A stretch of 7,228 nt of DNA from Methanoregula sp. UBA471 (GCA_002495065.1 DADT01000028.1:34330-41557); one strand, 5' to 3'; shown: positions 1 through 5,317, counted from the stretch's first letter. Made by a program: numbers and translations. Notes: generated by a model not told the origin, from the sequence alone.

Positions 1-205
1 CGTGGGTGGTATGGAGCGAGTCGGTAACTATGTAGCCGGGGGCACGGGAGGAACACCCGATGCCGGAGACAAAGACCGTATCCTCTTTCTTCCATGCCAT
101 CTGCTCAACTGCTGCAAGCGTACAGTTGACGACGGTACCATTGCCACAACCGGCACAATAGATATGCGGGAGACGGTCCTGCCGGTACCAGTCCTCGAAG
201 CTCAT
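1..205 (-). CDS. korB: 2-oxoglutarate:ferredoxin oxidoreductase beta subunit, N-terminal part (runs off the left edge)
   Basis: This is the thiamine pyrophosphate-binding beta subunit of the enzyme that interconverts 2-oxoglutarate and succinyl-CoA + CO2 using ferredoxin. Only the first 68 codons are present. The N-terminus shows the family motif around residues 16-23 (YCAGCGNG), then GIGCSSR at 48-54 and DSLHTTHG running off the edge. The Cys and His residues of these motifs are typical of the KorB/PorB family. The ATG at 205 overlaps the korA TGA (ATGA), and GGAGG lies 7 nt upstream inside the korA C-terminus, so translation is probably coupled to korA. KorB is favoured over pyruvate oxidoreductase PorB because the partner genes are korD and korA and the cluster contains fumarase. 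A korC subunit would be expected just beyond the left edge (inference). Confidence 0.93.
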   Translation of the reverse strand, partial: MSFEDWYRQDRLPHIYCAGCGNGTVVNCTLAAVEQMAWKKEDTVFVSGIGCSSRAPGYIVTDSLHTTH

Positions 206-1305
206 CGGTACGCCTCCAGTGCAGCCAGCAGTTCAGCAGGGGTATGCAGCTCGCCACCCAGTTTCGGGAGACTGGTGACGGGGACCTTCGTATGGCGCTC
301 GATCTCGCGGGCGATCTGGCCAAGGTTCATCTCAGGGACAAGGAAACGTCGTGCACTTTTGAATTCCCCCAGGGCAAACTCGGGAAACGGCCATACCGTC
401 CTGATCCGCAGGAACCCGATGTTGTCGCCGGGATGGTCGTGCATGATCTGCTGGACGGTACGGACGGGGGCCCCGTACGCGATGAAGACCAGCTCCGCAT
501 CGGGATTAAGAATGTCAAAATCCGCCATATCGCGGCGGGCTGACTCGATCTTGTCCACGAGCCGCATGACAAGCGTCTCGTGGAGTTTTGGGTTCGTCGC
601 ACACGGGTATCCCCGTTCATCATGGGTGAGCCCGGTCACATGGACCCCGTAACCCTTGCCGAACTGTGGAAATCCGGGAATACCATCGCTGTCAGCTTTG
701 AACGGGAGCGTCCCCTTGACCAGTGCCTTTCGCGGGACCTGCTCTACCGCATCCGGGATGATGATCTTCTCCCGCATGTGCCCGACGACCTCATCTGCCA
801 TCAGGAATACCGGGACACGGTACTTATCCGCGAGGTTGAATGCCTTCGCAGTAAGCTCGTACATTTCCTGGACACTGGCCGGGCACAACGCGATGACCGA
901 GTAGTCCCCGTGAGAGCCGAACCTGCACTGCATCATGTCTCCCTGTGCTCCCATGGTCGGCTGGCCGGTTGAGGGGCCGCCTCTCTGTATATTAACGACC
1001 ACGCAGGGGGTTTCGGTCATCGCCGCGTACCCGATGTTCTCCATCATCAGGGAAAACCCGGGCCCGCTGGTCGCTGTCATCGAACGGGCTCCGGTCCAGG
1101 ATGCGCCGATGATCGAAGCCATTGACGCAATCTCGTCTTCCATCTGGATGAACACCCCGCCTTTCTTCGGGAGCTTGACTGCCATGTGCTCCGCGATTTC
1201 TGTTGACGGGGTGATGGGGTATCCCCCGAAGAACCGGCAGCCGGCAGCAAGGGCCCCTTCGGCACAGGCAGTGTTGCCCTGCCAGAACTCAAGTCTCGAC
1301 GTCAA
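202..1305 (-). CDS. korA: 2-oxoglutarate:ferredoxin oxidoreductase alpha subunit
   Basis: This 367-residue protein is full length for KorA. With KorB it forms the catalytic core that, in methanogens, carboxylates succinyl-CoA to 2-oxoglutarate with reduced ferredoxin. The pyrimidine-binding domain comes first: FWQGNTACAEGA (8-19), GYPITPSTEIAE (28-39), the acidic MEDEIAS segment (55-61) that by family knowledge contacts thiamine, the SGPGFSLMMENIG stretch (80-92) and RGGPSTGQPT (108-117). A second domain of transketolase C-terminal type follows from about residue 265 (ELVFIAYGAP at 271-280). The start is a TTG at 1305 overlapping the korD stop (TTGA), with a weak GGTGG about 10 nt upstream. 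No ATG or GTG lies between it and the first conserved motif, so TTG is the likely start. The stop overlaps korB (ATGA). The gene is part of the korDAB(C) operon. Confidence 0.96.
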   Translation of the reverse strand: MTSRLEFWQGNTACAEGALAAGCRFFGGYPITPSTEIAEHMAVKLPKKGGVFIQMEDEIASMASIIGASWTGARSMTATSGPGFSLMMENIGYAAMTETPCVVVNIQRGGPSTGQPTMGAQGDMMQCRFGSHGDYSVIALCPASVQEMYELTAKAFNLADKYRVPVFLMADEVVGHMREKIIIPDAVEQVPRKALVKGTLPFKADSDGIPGFPQFGKGYGVHVTGLTHDERGYPCATNPKLHETLVMRLVDKIESARRDMADFDILNPDAELVFIAYGAPVRTVQQIMHDHPGDNIGFLRIRTVWPFPEFALGEFKSARRFLVPEMNLGQIAREIERHTKVPVTSLPKLGGELHTPAELLAALEAYR

Positions 1306-1574
1306 TATTCAATCGCCACCTTATGGGGTTCATACGGCTGTTCTTCTACCCAATGGATTGCCTGGTCAGGACAGGTAAGCTGGCAGACACCGCAAAGGGT
1401 GCGCCCGTAGAGGTGCATCAGCCTGCAGTTCGTGCACCGCTCGGGACGATCGAGTTCGGGGATGATGATCCCCTTGCGGTTGGCTTTCTTTCCCTCCTTG
1501 AAAATCTTGTACGGACAGACCTTCGTACAGAGGTTGCAGCCCTTGCAGCGTGTCTCGTCAATGGCAAGTTTCAT
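1302..1574 (-). CDS. korD: 2-oxoglutarate:ferredoxin oxidoreductase delta (ferredoxin-like) subunit
   Basis: This 90-residue iron-sulfur protein should carry electrons between ferredoxin and the KorAB core. Residues 10-20 hold a standard 4Fe-4S motif, C-x2-C-x2-C-x3-C followed by P. The second cluster region is unusual: Cys at 47, 50, 61, 64 and 68 (the last followed by P), so about ten residues separate the first pair from the rest. The ATG at 1574 fits the start of the ferredoxin fold (MKLAIDETRC). A longer reading to 1727 would run through the fumB stop region and adds no conserved sequence. AGGA lies 8 nt upstream. It follows fumB after a 58-bp gap and overlaps korA by 4 bp at its stop. 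Clear homology to KorD-type ferredoxins is inferred from motif and operon position. Confidence 0.93.
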   Translation of the reverse strand: MKLAIDETRCKGCNLCTKVCPYKIFKEGKKANRKGIIIPELDRPERCTNCRLMHLYGRTLCGVCQLTCPDQAIHWVEEQPYEPHKVAIEY

Positions 1575-1593
1575 GAAATGCGTCCTATCGTAG

Positions 1594-1601
1594 TATATAT
1601 T
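1594..1601 (-). promoter_or_regulatory. possible TATA box upstream of korD
   Basis: On the minus strand the fumB-korD gap contains AATATATA about 20-27 nt before the korD ATG. At the usual archaeal spacing, transcription would start almost at the ATG and give a leaderless message. That conflicts with the weak AGGA ribosome site, so either the box is fortuitous or the message is leaderless. A T6 run at 1613-1618 just upstream could partly terminate fum transcripts, making korDAB a semi-independent unit. Confidence 0.3.
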
Positions 1602-1632
1602 CGGGGGCTTTACAAAAAACCTCTTCTTTGTA

Positions 1633-2205
1633 TCACTGCCTGCCCGTGCAGGTCGTGGCGGAATATGATCGGAACACCTTTCCGGCATTAATCCGGGCGG
1701 CCTCAAAGATATCATTTCCATGGGCATCGATCCCGACCACCAGCGGGAGCCGGTCGAGTTCGATCACCCAGATCGCTTCGGCCATCCCGAGGTCTTCGTA
1801 AAAGACTCCTTTCAGGAACATATGAGATGAGGCAAGGGCAGCGCATCCCCCGGTGAAGGCGAAGTAAACGCCCTTTCCCCTGAGTTGCTCCCTCACATTT
1901 TCACCCATTCCCCCTTTCCCGATAAGCCCCCGCACACCCTTTTCGATGAGGAACCCGGAGAGCTCGTTCATCCGGGCAGACGTGGTAGGACCGGCGGCGA
2001 TGACCTTATTGTCCTGGATGACCGGGCCACAGTGGTAGATGACCGCTCCCCTGGGATCGAACGGGATCCCCTTCTCCTGCATACGAAGGTGTGCCTCATC
2101 CCGTGCAGTATAGACAATGCCGGAGAGCTCAACGCGGTCCCCGGCATGGAGGGCGAGGACCTCCTCGCCGAGCGGGGTACGGAGCTGGACGGGTCGTGTG
2201 CTCAT
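1633..2205 (-). CDS. fumB: fumarate hydratase class I, beta subunit
   Basis: This 190-residue protein corresponds to the C-terminal half of single-chain class I (iron-sulfur) fumarases, split off as a beta subunit as is usual in archaea. It should pair with the alpha subunit to interconvert malate and fumarate. Family signatures include FDPRGAVIYHCGPV (49-62), GPTTSARM (72-79), GKGGMGENV (97-105), the GG at 119-120 and AHGNDIFEAARI (161-172). The start at 2205 rather than further upstream is supported by a strong GGAGGTG 5-6 nt before it and by the ATGA overlap with fumA. A tartrate dehydratase beta subunit (TtdB) is the closest alternative, because the families are hard to separate by eye. 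The neighbouring kor genes favour fumarase in a reductive TCA branch. Confidence 0.92.
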   Translation of the reverse strand: MSTRPVQLRTPLGEEVLALHAGDRVELSGIVYTARDEAHLRMQEKGIPFDPRGAVIYHCGPVIQDNKVIAAGPTTSARMNELSGFLIEKGVRGLIGKGGMGENVREQLRGKGVYFAFTGGCAALASSHMFLKGVFYEDLGMAEAIWVIELDRLPLVVGIDAHGNDIFEAARINAGKVFRSYSATTCTGRQ

Positions 2206-3038
2206 CGTTTCACCTCCACTGTTGCGTGACGGTTCGCCCAGCACTGGACATTGACGGCGACCGGGAGCGATGCCGTATGACACCCGGCCGTCTTTACCTT
2301 GACCGCCAGTGCCGTGAAATCCCCGCCGAGTCCCATCGGCCCGATCCCGAGCTTGTTGACCGAGGTGCAGATCTGCTGTTCGAACGCCGTCATGGTATCG
2401 ACCGGCAGGAGGAGCGCCTCCTTGGCAAGCGCAGCGGCAAGGTCAAACGTGCCCCCGATACCCACACCGAGAAAGACCGGCGGGCAGGGCTTTCCCTCTG
2501 CGTGGAGCATCGTTTCGACCACGAACCCTTCGATGCCATACACGTGCGAGGGCAGGAGCATTGCGGTCCGGGAGCTGTTCTCGGCACCCGCACCCTTGGG
2601 GAGGACCGTTACCATAAACTTGTCCCCGGGTCTCACATGAATGGCCGGGATCCCGGCGCCGGTATTGTCCTTCGTGTTGTGCCGGGTCAGGGGCTCAACG
2701 ACATTGGGGCGGAGCGGGACTTCCTTTGTAGCCCGCCGGACACCCTCGGCAACGGCATCGTACAGGGACTGCGTGAGCGGGACGTCGGGAGGGATGGTGA
2801 GGTAAACGACCGGAATGCCCGTGTCCTGACAGAGGGGCACCCCGAGCTCATCTGCCACTTCGATGTTTTTCAGGATATTGGCAAACTCCCCCCGTGCCAC
2901 GGGGCTCGTCTCTGCTTCGGCCGCCCTCCTGATGACCTTCAGCACATCCGGCGGGAGGCGGATGACAGCTTCCCGGTATGCCCGGAAGGTGGCATCAGCG
3001 AGTGCGGCGTGGGTCGCGATATCGTCCGGAGGTTTCAT
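2202..3038 (-). CDS. fumA: fumarate hydratase class I, alpha subunit (4Fe-4S)
   Basis: This 278-residue protein is the iron-sulfur subunit of a two-subunit class I fumarase. Three cysteines match the known cluster ligands of the family by context: Cys70 in PLCQDTGIP, Cys185 in EGKPCPPVFLGVGIGGTFD and Cys266 in NVQCWANRHA. Further signatures are RPNVVEPLTR (110-119), PKGAGAENSS (147-156) and GIGPMGLGGDFTAL (231-244). Cys224 and Cys253 are additional. The ATG at 3038 has no Shine-Dalgarno sequence but lies about 28 nt after a TATA-like box, which suggests a leaderless first gene of the operon. The stop overlaps fumB by ATGA. TtdA (tartrate dehydratase alpha) is the main alternative, but the kor context supports fumarase. 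Confidence 0.93.
   Translation of the reverse strand: MKPPDDIATHAALADATFRAYREAVIRLPPDVLKVIRRAAEAETSPVARGEFANILKNIEVADELGVPLCQDTGIPVVYLTIPPDVPLTQSLYDAVAEGVRRATKEVPLRPNVVEPLTRHNTKDNTGAGIPAIHVRPGDKFMVTVLPKGAGAENSSRTAMLLPSHVYGIEGFVVETMLHAEGKPCPPVFLGVGIGGTFDLAAALAKEALLLPVDTMTAFEQQICTSVNKLGIGPMGLGGDFTALAVKVKTAGCHTASLPVAVNVQCWANRHATVEVKR
2211..2218 (-). promoter_or_regulatory. strong ribosome binding site of fumB
   Basis: TGGAGGTG on the minus strand ends 5 nt before the fumB ATG, inside the last codons of fumA. It fixes the fumB start at 2205 rather than at the longer in-frame reading to 2283. Confidence 0.75.
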
Positions 3039-3062
3039 TCAAGTATAGTAAAGAAGAGCGGG

Positions 3063-3071
3063 ATAATATAG
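3063..3071 (-). promoter_or_regulatory. probable TATA box of the fum-kor cluster
   Basis: The minus strand reads CTATATTAT here, centred about 28 nt upstream of the fumA ATG, with a C-rich stretch just upstream. At the usual archaeal spacing the transcript would begin within a few bases of the ATG. The absence of a Shine-Dalgarno sequence before fumA agrees with leaderless initiation. Confidence 0.45.
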
Positions 3072-3142
3072 GGATCGGGGGGGTGTAAAAATGCCCTGTC
3101 TCCAATCAATACACTGTCTCCGGAATACCAAATCCTGATAGA

Positions 3143-3370
3143 CTAGTCCCATGACAGGCCACGAACTTTGCTGTACCGACGATGAAAATAGTCCGGATAA
3201 AAGGGATCCCTCTCCTTTACGCGGGCAATTGATGGTTCATCAAAGCCCCTGACAAAATCCAGAGTCCGTTCCAGGACCTGATCGCACATCCTATTATGGC
3301 TAAATATTCCCTCATTCCTGCCGCCGGAAAACCAGCATAAAAACAGGAAACTCGCCTTCATTTTTCCCAT
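3143..3370 (-). CDS. small hypothetical protein, weakly supported
   Basis: This is a possible 75-residue protein that I do not recognise. It starts with ATG at 3370, and GAGGT lies 6 nt upstream, which is the best argument for translation. The first 15 residues are partly hydrophobic (KASFLFLCWF). The remainder is charged and aromatic, including RDPFYPDYFHRR near residues 54-65. Codon choice in the second half resembles the neighbouring genes more than random DNA would. No TATA box is obvious and no partner gene is adjacent. It could be a real small gene, the remnant of a larger degraded gene, or a chance ORF in a long non-coding gap. Confidence 0.3.
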   Translation of the reverse strand: MGKMKASFLFLCWFSGGRNEGIFSHNRMCDQVLERTLDFVRGFDEPSIARVKERDPFYPDYFHRRYSKVRGLSWD

Positions 3371-3673
3371 TTATGACCTCAGGATCCGGAAAAAAGGGTC
3401 AACGGAGCCCATTCAGGGCTCAGATTACCCTGTCCCGAAATCCGGTCATTCCATGACAGTGAACAGGTGGATCAGGGATTTCCCGTCAAACGAGAGAGGA
3501 TCCTTTTAACCTTTGGCAGTGGATCTGGCAGGACCATCCGCTCTGCTGCTGATCCCGGTTCCCAATCTGTTCCGCAACAACGGAAACCGGAAATATTCCC
3601 GGGATATTTTTCAGGAATTTTTCCAGATTTTTTCTTTGCAATGCTCATTTACAAACCTACAACCTAGTAAATT
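3371..3673. other. non-coding gap of about 300 bp
   Basis: No convincing gene is seen. The stretch contains a perfect 6-bp hairpin (3405-3421) and a T-rich plus-strand segment around 3598-3640 (runs of 4-6 T with the small palindrome GGAATTTTTCC). The short plus-strand ORFs here have no ribosome site, no promoter and a composition unlike the genes. Confidence 0.5.
3390..3421 (-). terminator. hairpin plus T-run, possible terminator of the two-gene operon
   Basis: On the minus strand, GAGCCC-TGAAT-GGGCTC forms a perfect 6-bp stem with a 5-nt loop, followed about 9 nt later by a run of six T (3390-3395). It lies about 250 bp beyond the stop of the 118-aa gene. Poly-T alone is the usual archaeal signal, so the stem may be incidental. 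Confidence 0.3.
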
Positions 3674-4030
3674 TCATCCGGTACGTGGCTGCCCGTTTAT
3701 GCCCAGCTCGATAAGATGATCCGCGAGGATCCGGAAGAATCGCAAAGTACCATGCTTTGAGCAGAGCCAGAGCTCACGCGAGATTGTTGTATCAGATGGG
3801 ATCGCATGGAGCGCAAGGATGACTTCACGAAATTCCGCTGATATCTCCGCCGGCGATGCTAAGATCCGTGCTGCATATTTTACCCGGATGAATGCAACCT
3901 GCACGGTAGAAACTATCGCGAAATCATACAGATTCTCCGGACCATTTCCGGCCATCTGAATCATACCCCGGTGCTTCGCAATGGGGATTGCTGCTTTAAG
4001 AGCCCGGCACGGCTTTGGCCCGCGACTCAC
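3674..4030 (-). CDS. conserved-looking hypothetical protein, 118 aa, second gene of an unknown operon
   Basis: The function is not known. The start is a GTG at 4030 overlapping the TGA of the upstream gene (GTGA), so the two are probably translationally coupled. The protein is compact, with no signal peptide or membrane segment. The segments YDFAIVSTVQVAFIRVK (35-51) and ISRELWLCSKHGTLRFFRIL (83-102) alternate hydrophobic and charged residues, as in beta-strands, with a helical stretch between them (ASPAEISAEFREVILALHAI, 58-77). The layout is reminiscent of small archaeal proteins with a Holliday-resolvase-like or PD-(D/E)xK-like fold. However, the position where an E/D-x-K would be expected reads R-V-K (49-51), so nuclease activity is doubtful. 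That fold idea is inference from pattern only. The regular strand/helix layout and the overlap argue that the gene is real. Confidence 0.75.
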   Translation of the reverse strand: MSRGPKPCRALKAAIPIAKHRGMIQMAGNGPENLYDFAIVSTVQVAFIRVKYAARILASPAEISAEFREVILALHAIPSDTTISRELWLCSKHGTLRFFRILADHLIELGINGQPRTG

Positions 4031-4497
4031 GCACTGTTCCTCCCAGAATTTTTATCGCTTCGATCATTGCCCGCCCCGTCTTCCTGCCGGACCTGTTCGA
4101 GGTCCTCAATACGATAGGAGAGATCGTTGATCTTGTAAAAGATCTCTTCGTTCATCCGGTCCTGCCGCTCCATAAGGGAGCAGACAAGGTCGCGTACGGC
4201 TGCCTCGAACTTCACATAGGGGATCTCTGCATCCTTTTCAAAGATGCCCATCCTGGTGTGGAGATGGCGTATGTTCTTTGGTTCCTGAGGGCGTGCAATA
4301 CACTGTCCTCTCAGGGCTGTCACCCTTTCGACCAGTTTTGGGGCGGTACGTCTGCGTCCCTCAGTCCGGATCGACATTGTATCCGTGGGATTCTTCCCGG
4401 TTTCCTGTTCACCAGGCCTGGCTCCAGAAAGTTCCTTGCTCTCTTCACCTTTTGTAATGCCTGTTTCCAGGGCTTTCTCGTTTGTTCGTTCTCTCAT
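4027..4497 (-). CDS. hypothetical charged protein with C-terminal helical region, 156 aa
   Basis: I do not recognise the family. The ATG at 4497 has AAGGAGA ending 8 nt upstream, and a promoter-like palindrome lies 72-88 nt further upstream. Residues 1-55 are rich in Glu, Lys, Gly, Thr and Arg and look disordered. Residues 54-105 form a mixed segment (LVERVTALRGQCIARP, then HTRMGIFEKDAEIPYVKFEAA). Residues 105-137 are a likely amphipathic helix or coiled coil (LVCSLMERQDRMNEEIFYKI, then NDLSYRIEDLEQV). The tail is polar. It has no signal peptide or membrane segment. The stop overlaps the next gene as GTGA. A disordered, basic-acidic N-terminus with a coiled coil and a coupled compact partner suggests a two-protein complex, which is inference. 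Confidence 0.7.
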   Translation of the reverse strand: MRERTNEKALETGITKGEESKELSGARPGEQETGKNPTDTMSIRTEGRRRTAPKLVERVTALRGQCIARPQEPKNIRHLHTRMGIFEKDAEIPYVKFEAAVRDLVCSLMERQDRMNEEIFYKINDLSYRIEDLEQVRQEDGAGNDRSDKNSGRNSA

Positions 4498-4568
4498 GTT
4501 ACTTTTCTCCTTTTCTTCATTGTCGCAGGGCCCTTTGACATACCAGCATGAATTGCGATACGAGATGA

Positions 4569-4585
4569 GGTTTTATTATAAAACC
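4569..4585 (-). promoter_or_regulatory. 17-bp palindrome overlapping the likely TATA box of the two-gene operon
   Basis: GGTTTTAT-T-ATAAAACC is a perfect inverted repeat with 8-bp arms and a 1-bp centre. On the minus strand it includes TTTTATAA, a good archaeal TATA element. Transcription would begin near 4551, leaving a leader of about 54 nt before the ATG at 4497. A palindrome on the TATA box is a plausible repressor operator, or it could simply be a symmetric AT-rich promoter. Confidence 0.45.
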
Positions 4586-4656
4586 AAGAATTACTGAAAA
4601 GGAAGGCAATACAGGGATTTTCAGGCTAACCGGACAATTTAATTGACTTTATGGTG

Positions 4657-4672
4657 GGAACAAAAATGTTCC
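4657..4672. repeat. inverted repeat GGAACA-aaaa-TGTTCC
   Basis: A perfect 6-bp inverted repeat with a 4-nt A spacer lies between the two divergent promoters. The spacing suits a dimeric DNA-binding protein site or a small hairpin. No second copy was seen in the window. Confidence 0.35.
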
Positions 4673-4845
4673 TCATGGCGTGTGAGTCTTGAAAGATTCA
4701 GCTAATCAGGAGCACCTGGAAAATGCCGGCAGTTAATTGTTGAAATAAGCCAGTGTGATAGGGAGTACCTGGTATTGACAGAAAAACCAGATGAAGAATG
4801 ATCTTTTCGAATCTCATTTTTTCTAACACCTCCCTTTCCCGTTCC

Positions 4846-4853
4846 TTTATACA
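4846..4853 (+). promoter_or_regulatory. TATA box of the 13-residue repeat protein gene
   Basis: TTTATACA lies about 38 nt before the Shine-Dalgarno sequence at 4884-4890. A start point near 4875 would leave a leader of about 22 nt containing that sequence, a consistent promoter-leader layout that also argues against an upstream ATG start at 4798. Confidence 0.5.
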
Positions 4854-4883
4854 CATTGCCGGTAAACTCACTAATCGATTTGA

Positions 4884-4890
4884 GAGGAGG
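4884..4890 (+). promoter_or_regulatory. Shine-Dalgarno sequence selecting a TTG start
   Basis: GAGGAGG lies 6 nt upstream of the in-frame TTG at 4897. It is 21 nt from the next ATG (4912), which is too far for normal initiation, and it is far inside the longer reading beginning at 4798. Confidence 0.65.
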
Positions 4891-4896
4891 CACCGT

Positions 4897-5133
4897 TTGG
4901 CATACGATCCCATGAAACATATGATCACAACATATCTGGCATCACCACAGGGACAGGAAATGATCCGGGAGTATCTCTCATCACCTGAAGGCCAGAAAGC
5001 TATCTGTGAATTTACTTCAACGAAAAAAGGAAGAGCGGTGATGAAAAAGGTCCTCCCGAGCATCCTCAGCTGTCTGCTCCTCCCAGCGGATATTCAGTCG
5101 ACAGTCACCCAAACACTCAAAGATATTCCTTAA
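4897..5133 (+). CDS. small protein with three tandem 13-residue repeats, 78 aa
   Basis: This is the only supported plus-strand gene. Its function is unknown. The TTG start at 4897 is chosen from the strong GAGGAGG at 6-nt spacing and the upstream TATA box. Residues 10-48 are three tandem 13-residue units, beginning at Ile10, Ile23 and Ile36, with consensus I-x-x-Y-L-x-S-P-x-G-Q-x-x. The first two are nearly identical (TYLASPQGQEM and EYLSSPEGQKA), and the third is degenerate (EFTSTKKGRAV). A hydrophobic segment follows (KVLPSILSCLLLPADI, 51-66) that could be an amphipathic helix. The repeats suggest short helices with a Ser-Pro cap and a Gly turn, possibly for protein or membrane binding (inference). 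It has no signal peptide. It is transcribed divergently from the two-gene operon. Confidence 0.72.
   Translation: MAYDPMKHMITTYLASPQGQEMIREYLSSPEGQKAICEFTSTKKGRAVMKKVLPSILSCLLLPADIQSTVTQTLKDIP
4924..5040 (+). repeat. three tandem 39-bp coding repeats
   Basis: Codons 10-48 of the 78-aa protein fall into three units of 13 codons. The protein similarity is clear (YLxSPxGQ in units 1 and 2), while the DNA has diverged, which points to an old duplication kept by selection on the protein rather than a recent expansion. Confidence 0.6.
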
Positions 5134-5234
5134 ATCTGTTTTTACCATGATACCTGGTTTTTAGTGTACCGGTATCTTCCGTGAATTTAACGCCGGGAAA
5201 CCGGATATTGTTGCATATCGCAAAAAACACCTGA

Positions 5235-5243
5235 TTTTTTTTT
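5235..5243 (+). terminator. poly-T terminator, plus strand
   Basis: A run of nine T about 100 bp after the stop of the 78-aa gene fits an archaeal intrinsic terminator. Shorter T5 runs close to the stop may act first. Confidence 0.45.
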
Positions 5244-5259
5244 GATAACTCAGATTATT

Positions 5260-5290
5260 GCCGCCTTCAGGCTTCGGGAGCTTCGGCGGC
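5260..5290. repeat. GC-rich inverted repeat between convergent genes
   Basis: GCCGCC (5260-5265) pairs with GGCGGC (5285-5290), and a smaller GCT/AGC stem lies inside. It stands out from the AT-rich surroundings. It sits beyond the T-run on either strand, so it is not a classic hairpin-then-T terminator. It may block read-through between the convergent genes, or be one copy of a dispersed element. Confidence 0.4.
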
Positions 5291-5317
5291 CGATCACGGA
5301 AGTACCAGAAGAGACGG

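Larger units (their letters stand above)
4498..4896. other. divergent intergenic region (about 400 bp)
   Basis: This region separates the minus-strand two-gene operon from the plus-strand 78-aa gene. It contains a palindromic TATA element (4569-4585), an inverted repeat (4657-4672) and a plus-strand TATA box (4846-4853) with Shine-Dalgarno sequence (4884-4890). No gene is supported between them. A long minus-strand ORF here is the shadow of the plus-strand gene and its leader. Confidence 0.6.

Noticed and set aside
1575..1727. N-terminal extension of korD up to 1727
   Set aside because: It would overlap the end of fumB and add a segment without iron-sulfur or other conserved features. The ATG at 1574 begins the normal ferredoxin fold.
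2091..3071. Long plus-strand ORF of 326 codons across fumA/fumB
   Set aside because: It is the antisense shadow of two clearly recognised fumarase genes. The protein is Arg/Gly/His/Pro-rich without motifs.
3467..3719. Plus-strand ORFs of 66-68 codons
   Set aside because: No ribosome site or promoter, T-run-derived Phe stretches, and partial overlap with the end of the 118-aa gene.
3674..4497. Classic toxin-antitoxin module
   Set aside because: The overlap and palindrome fit the layout, but neither protein shows a recognisable toxin or antitoxin motif, so only an unknown operon is claimed.
4798..4896. N-terminal extension of the repeat protein to the ATG at 4798
   Set aside because: The TATA box and Shine-Dalgarno sequence lie inside this stretch, which marks it as the leader.
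4698..5063. Minus-strand ORF of 121 codons opposite the repeat-protein gene
   Set aside because: It has no ribosome site, and the plus-strand gene has a promoter, a Shine-Dalgarno sequence and protein-level repeats.
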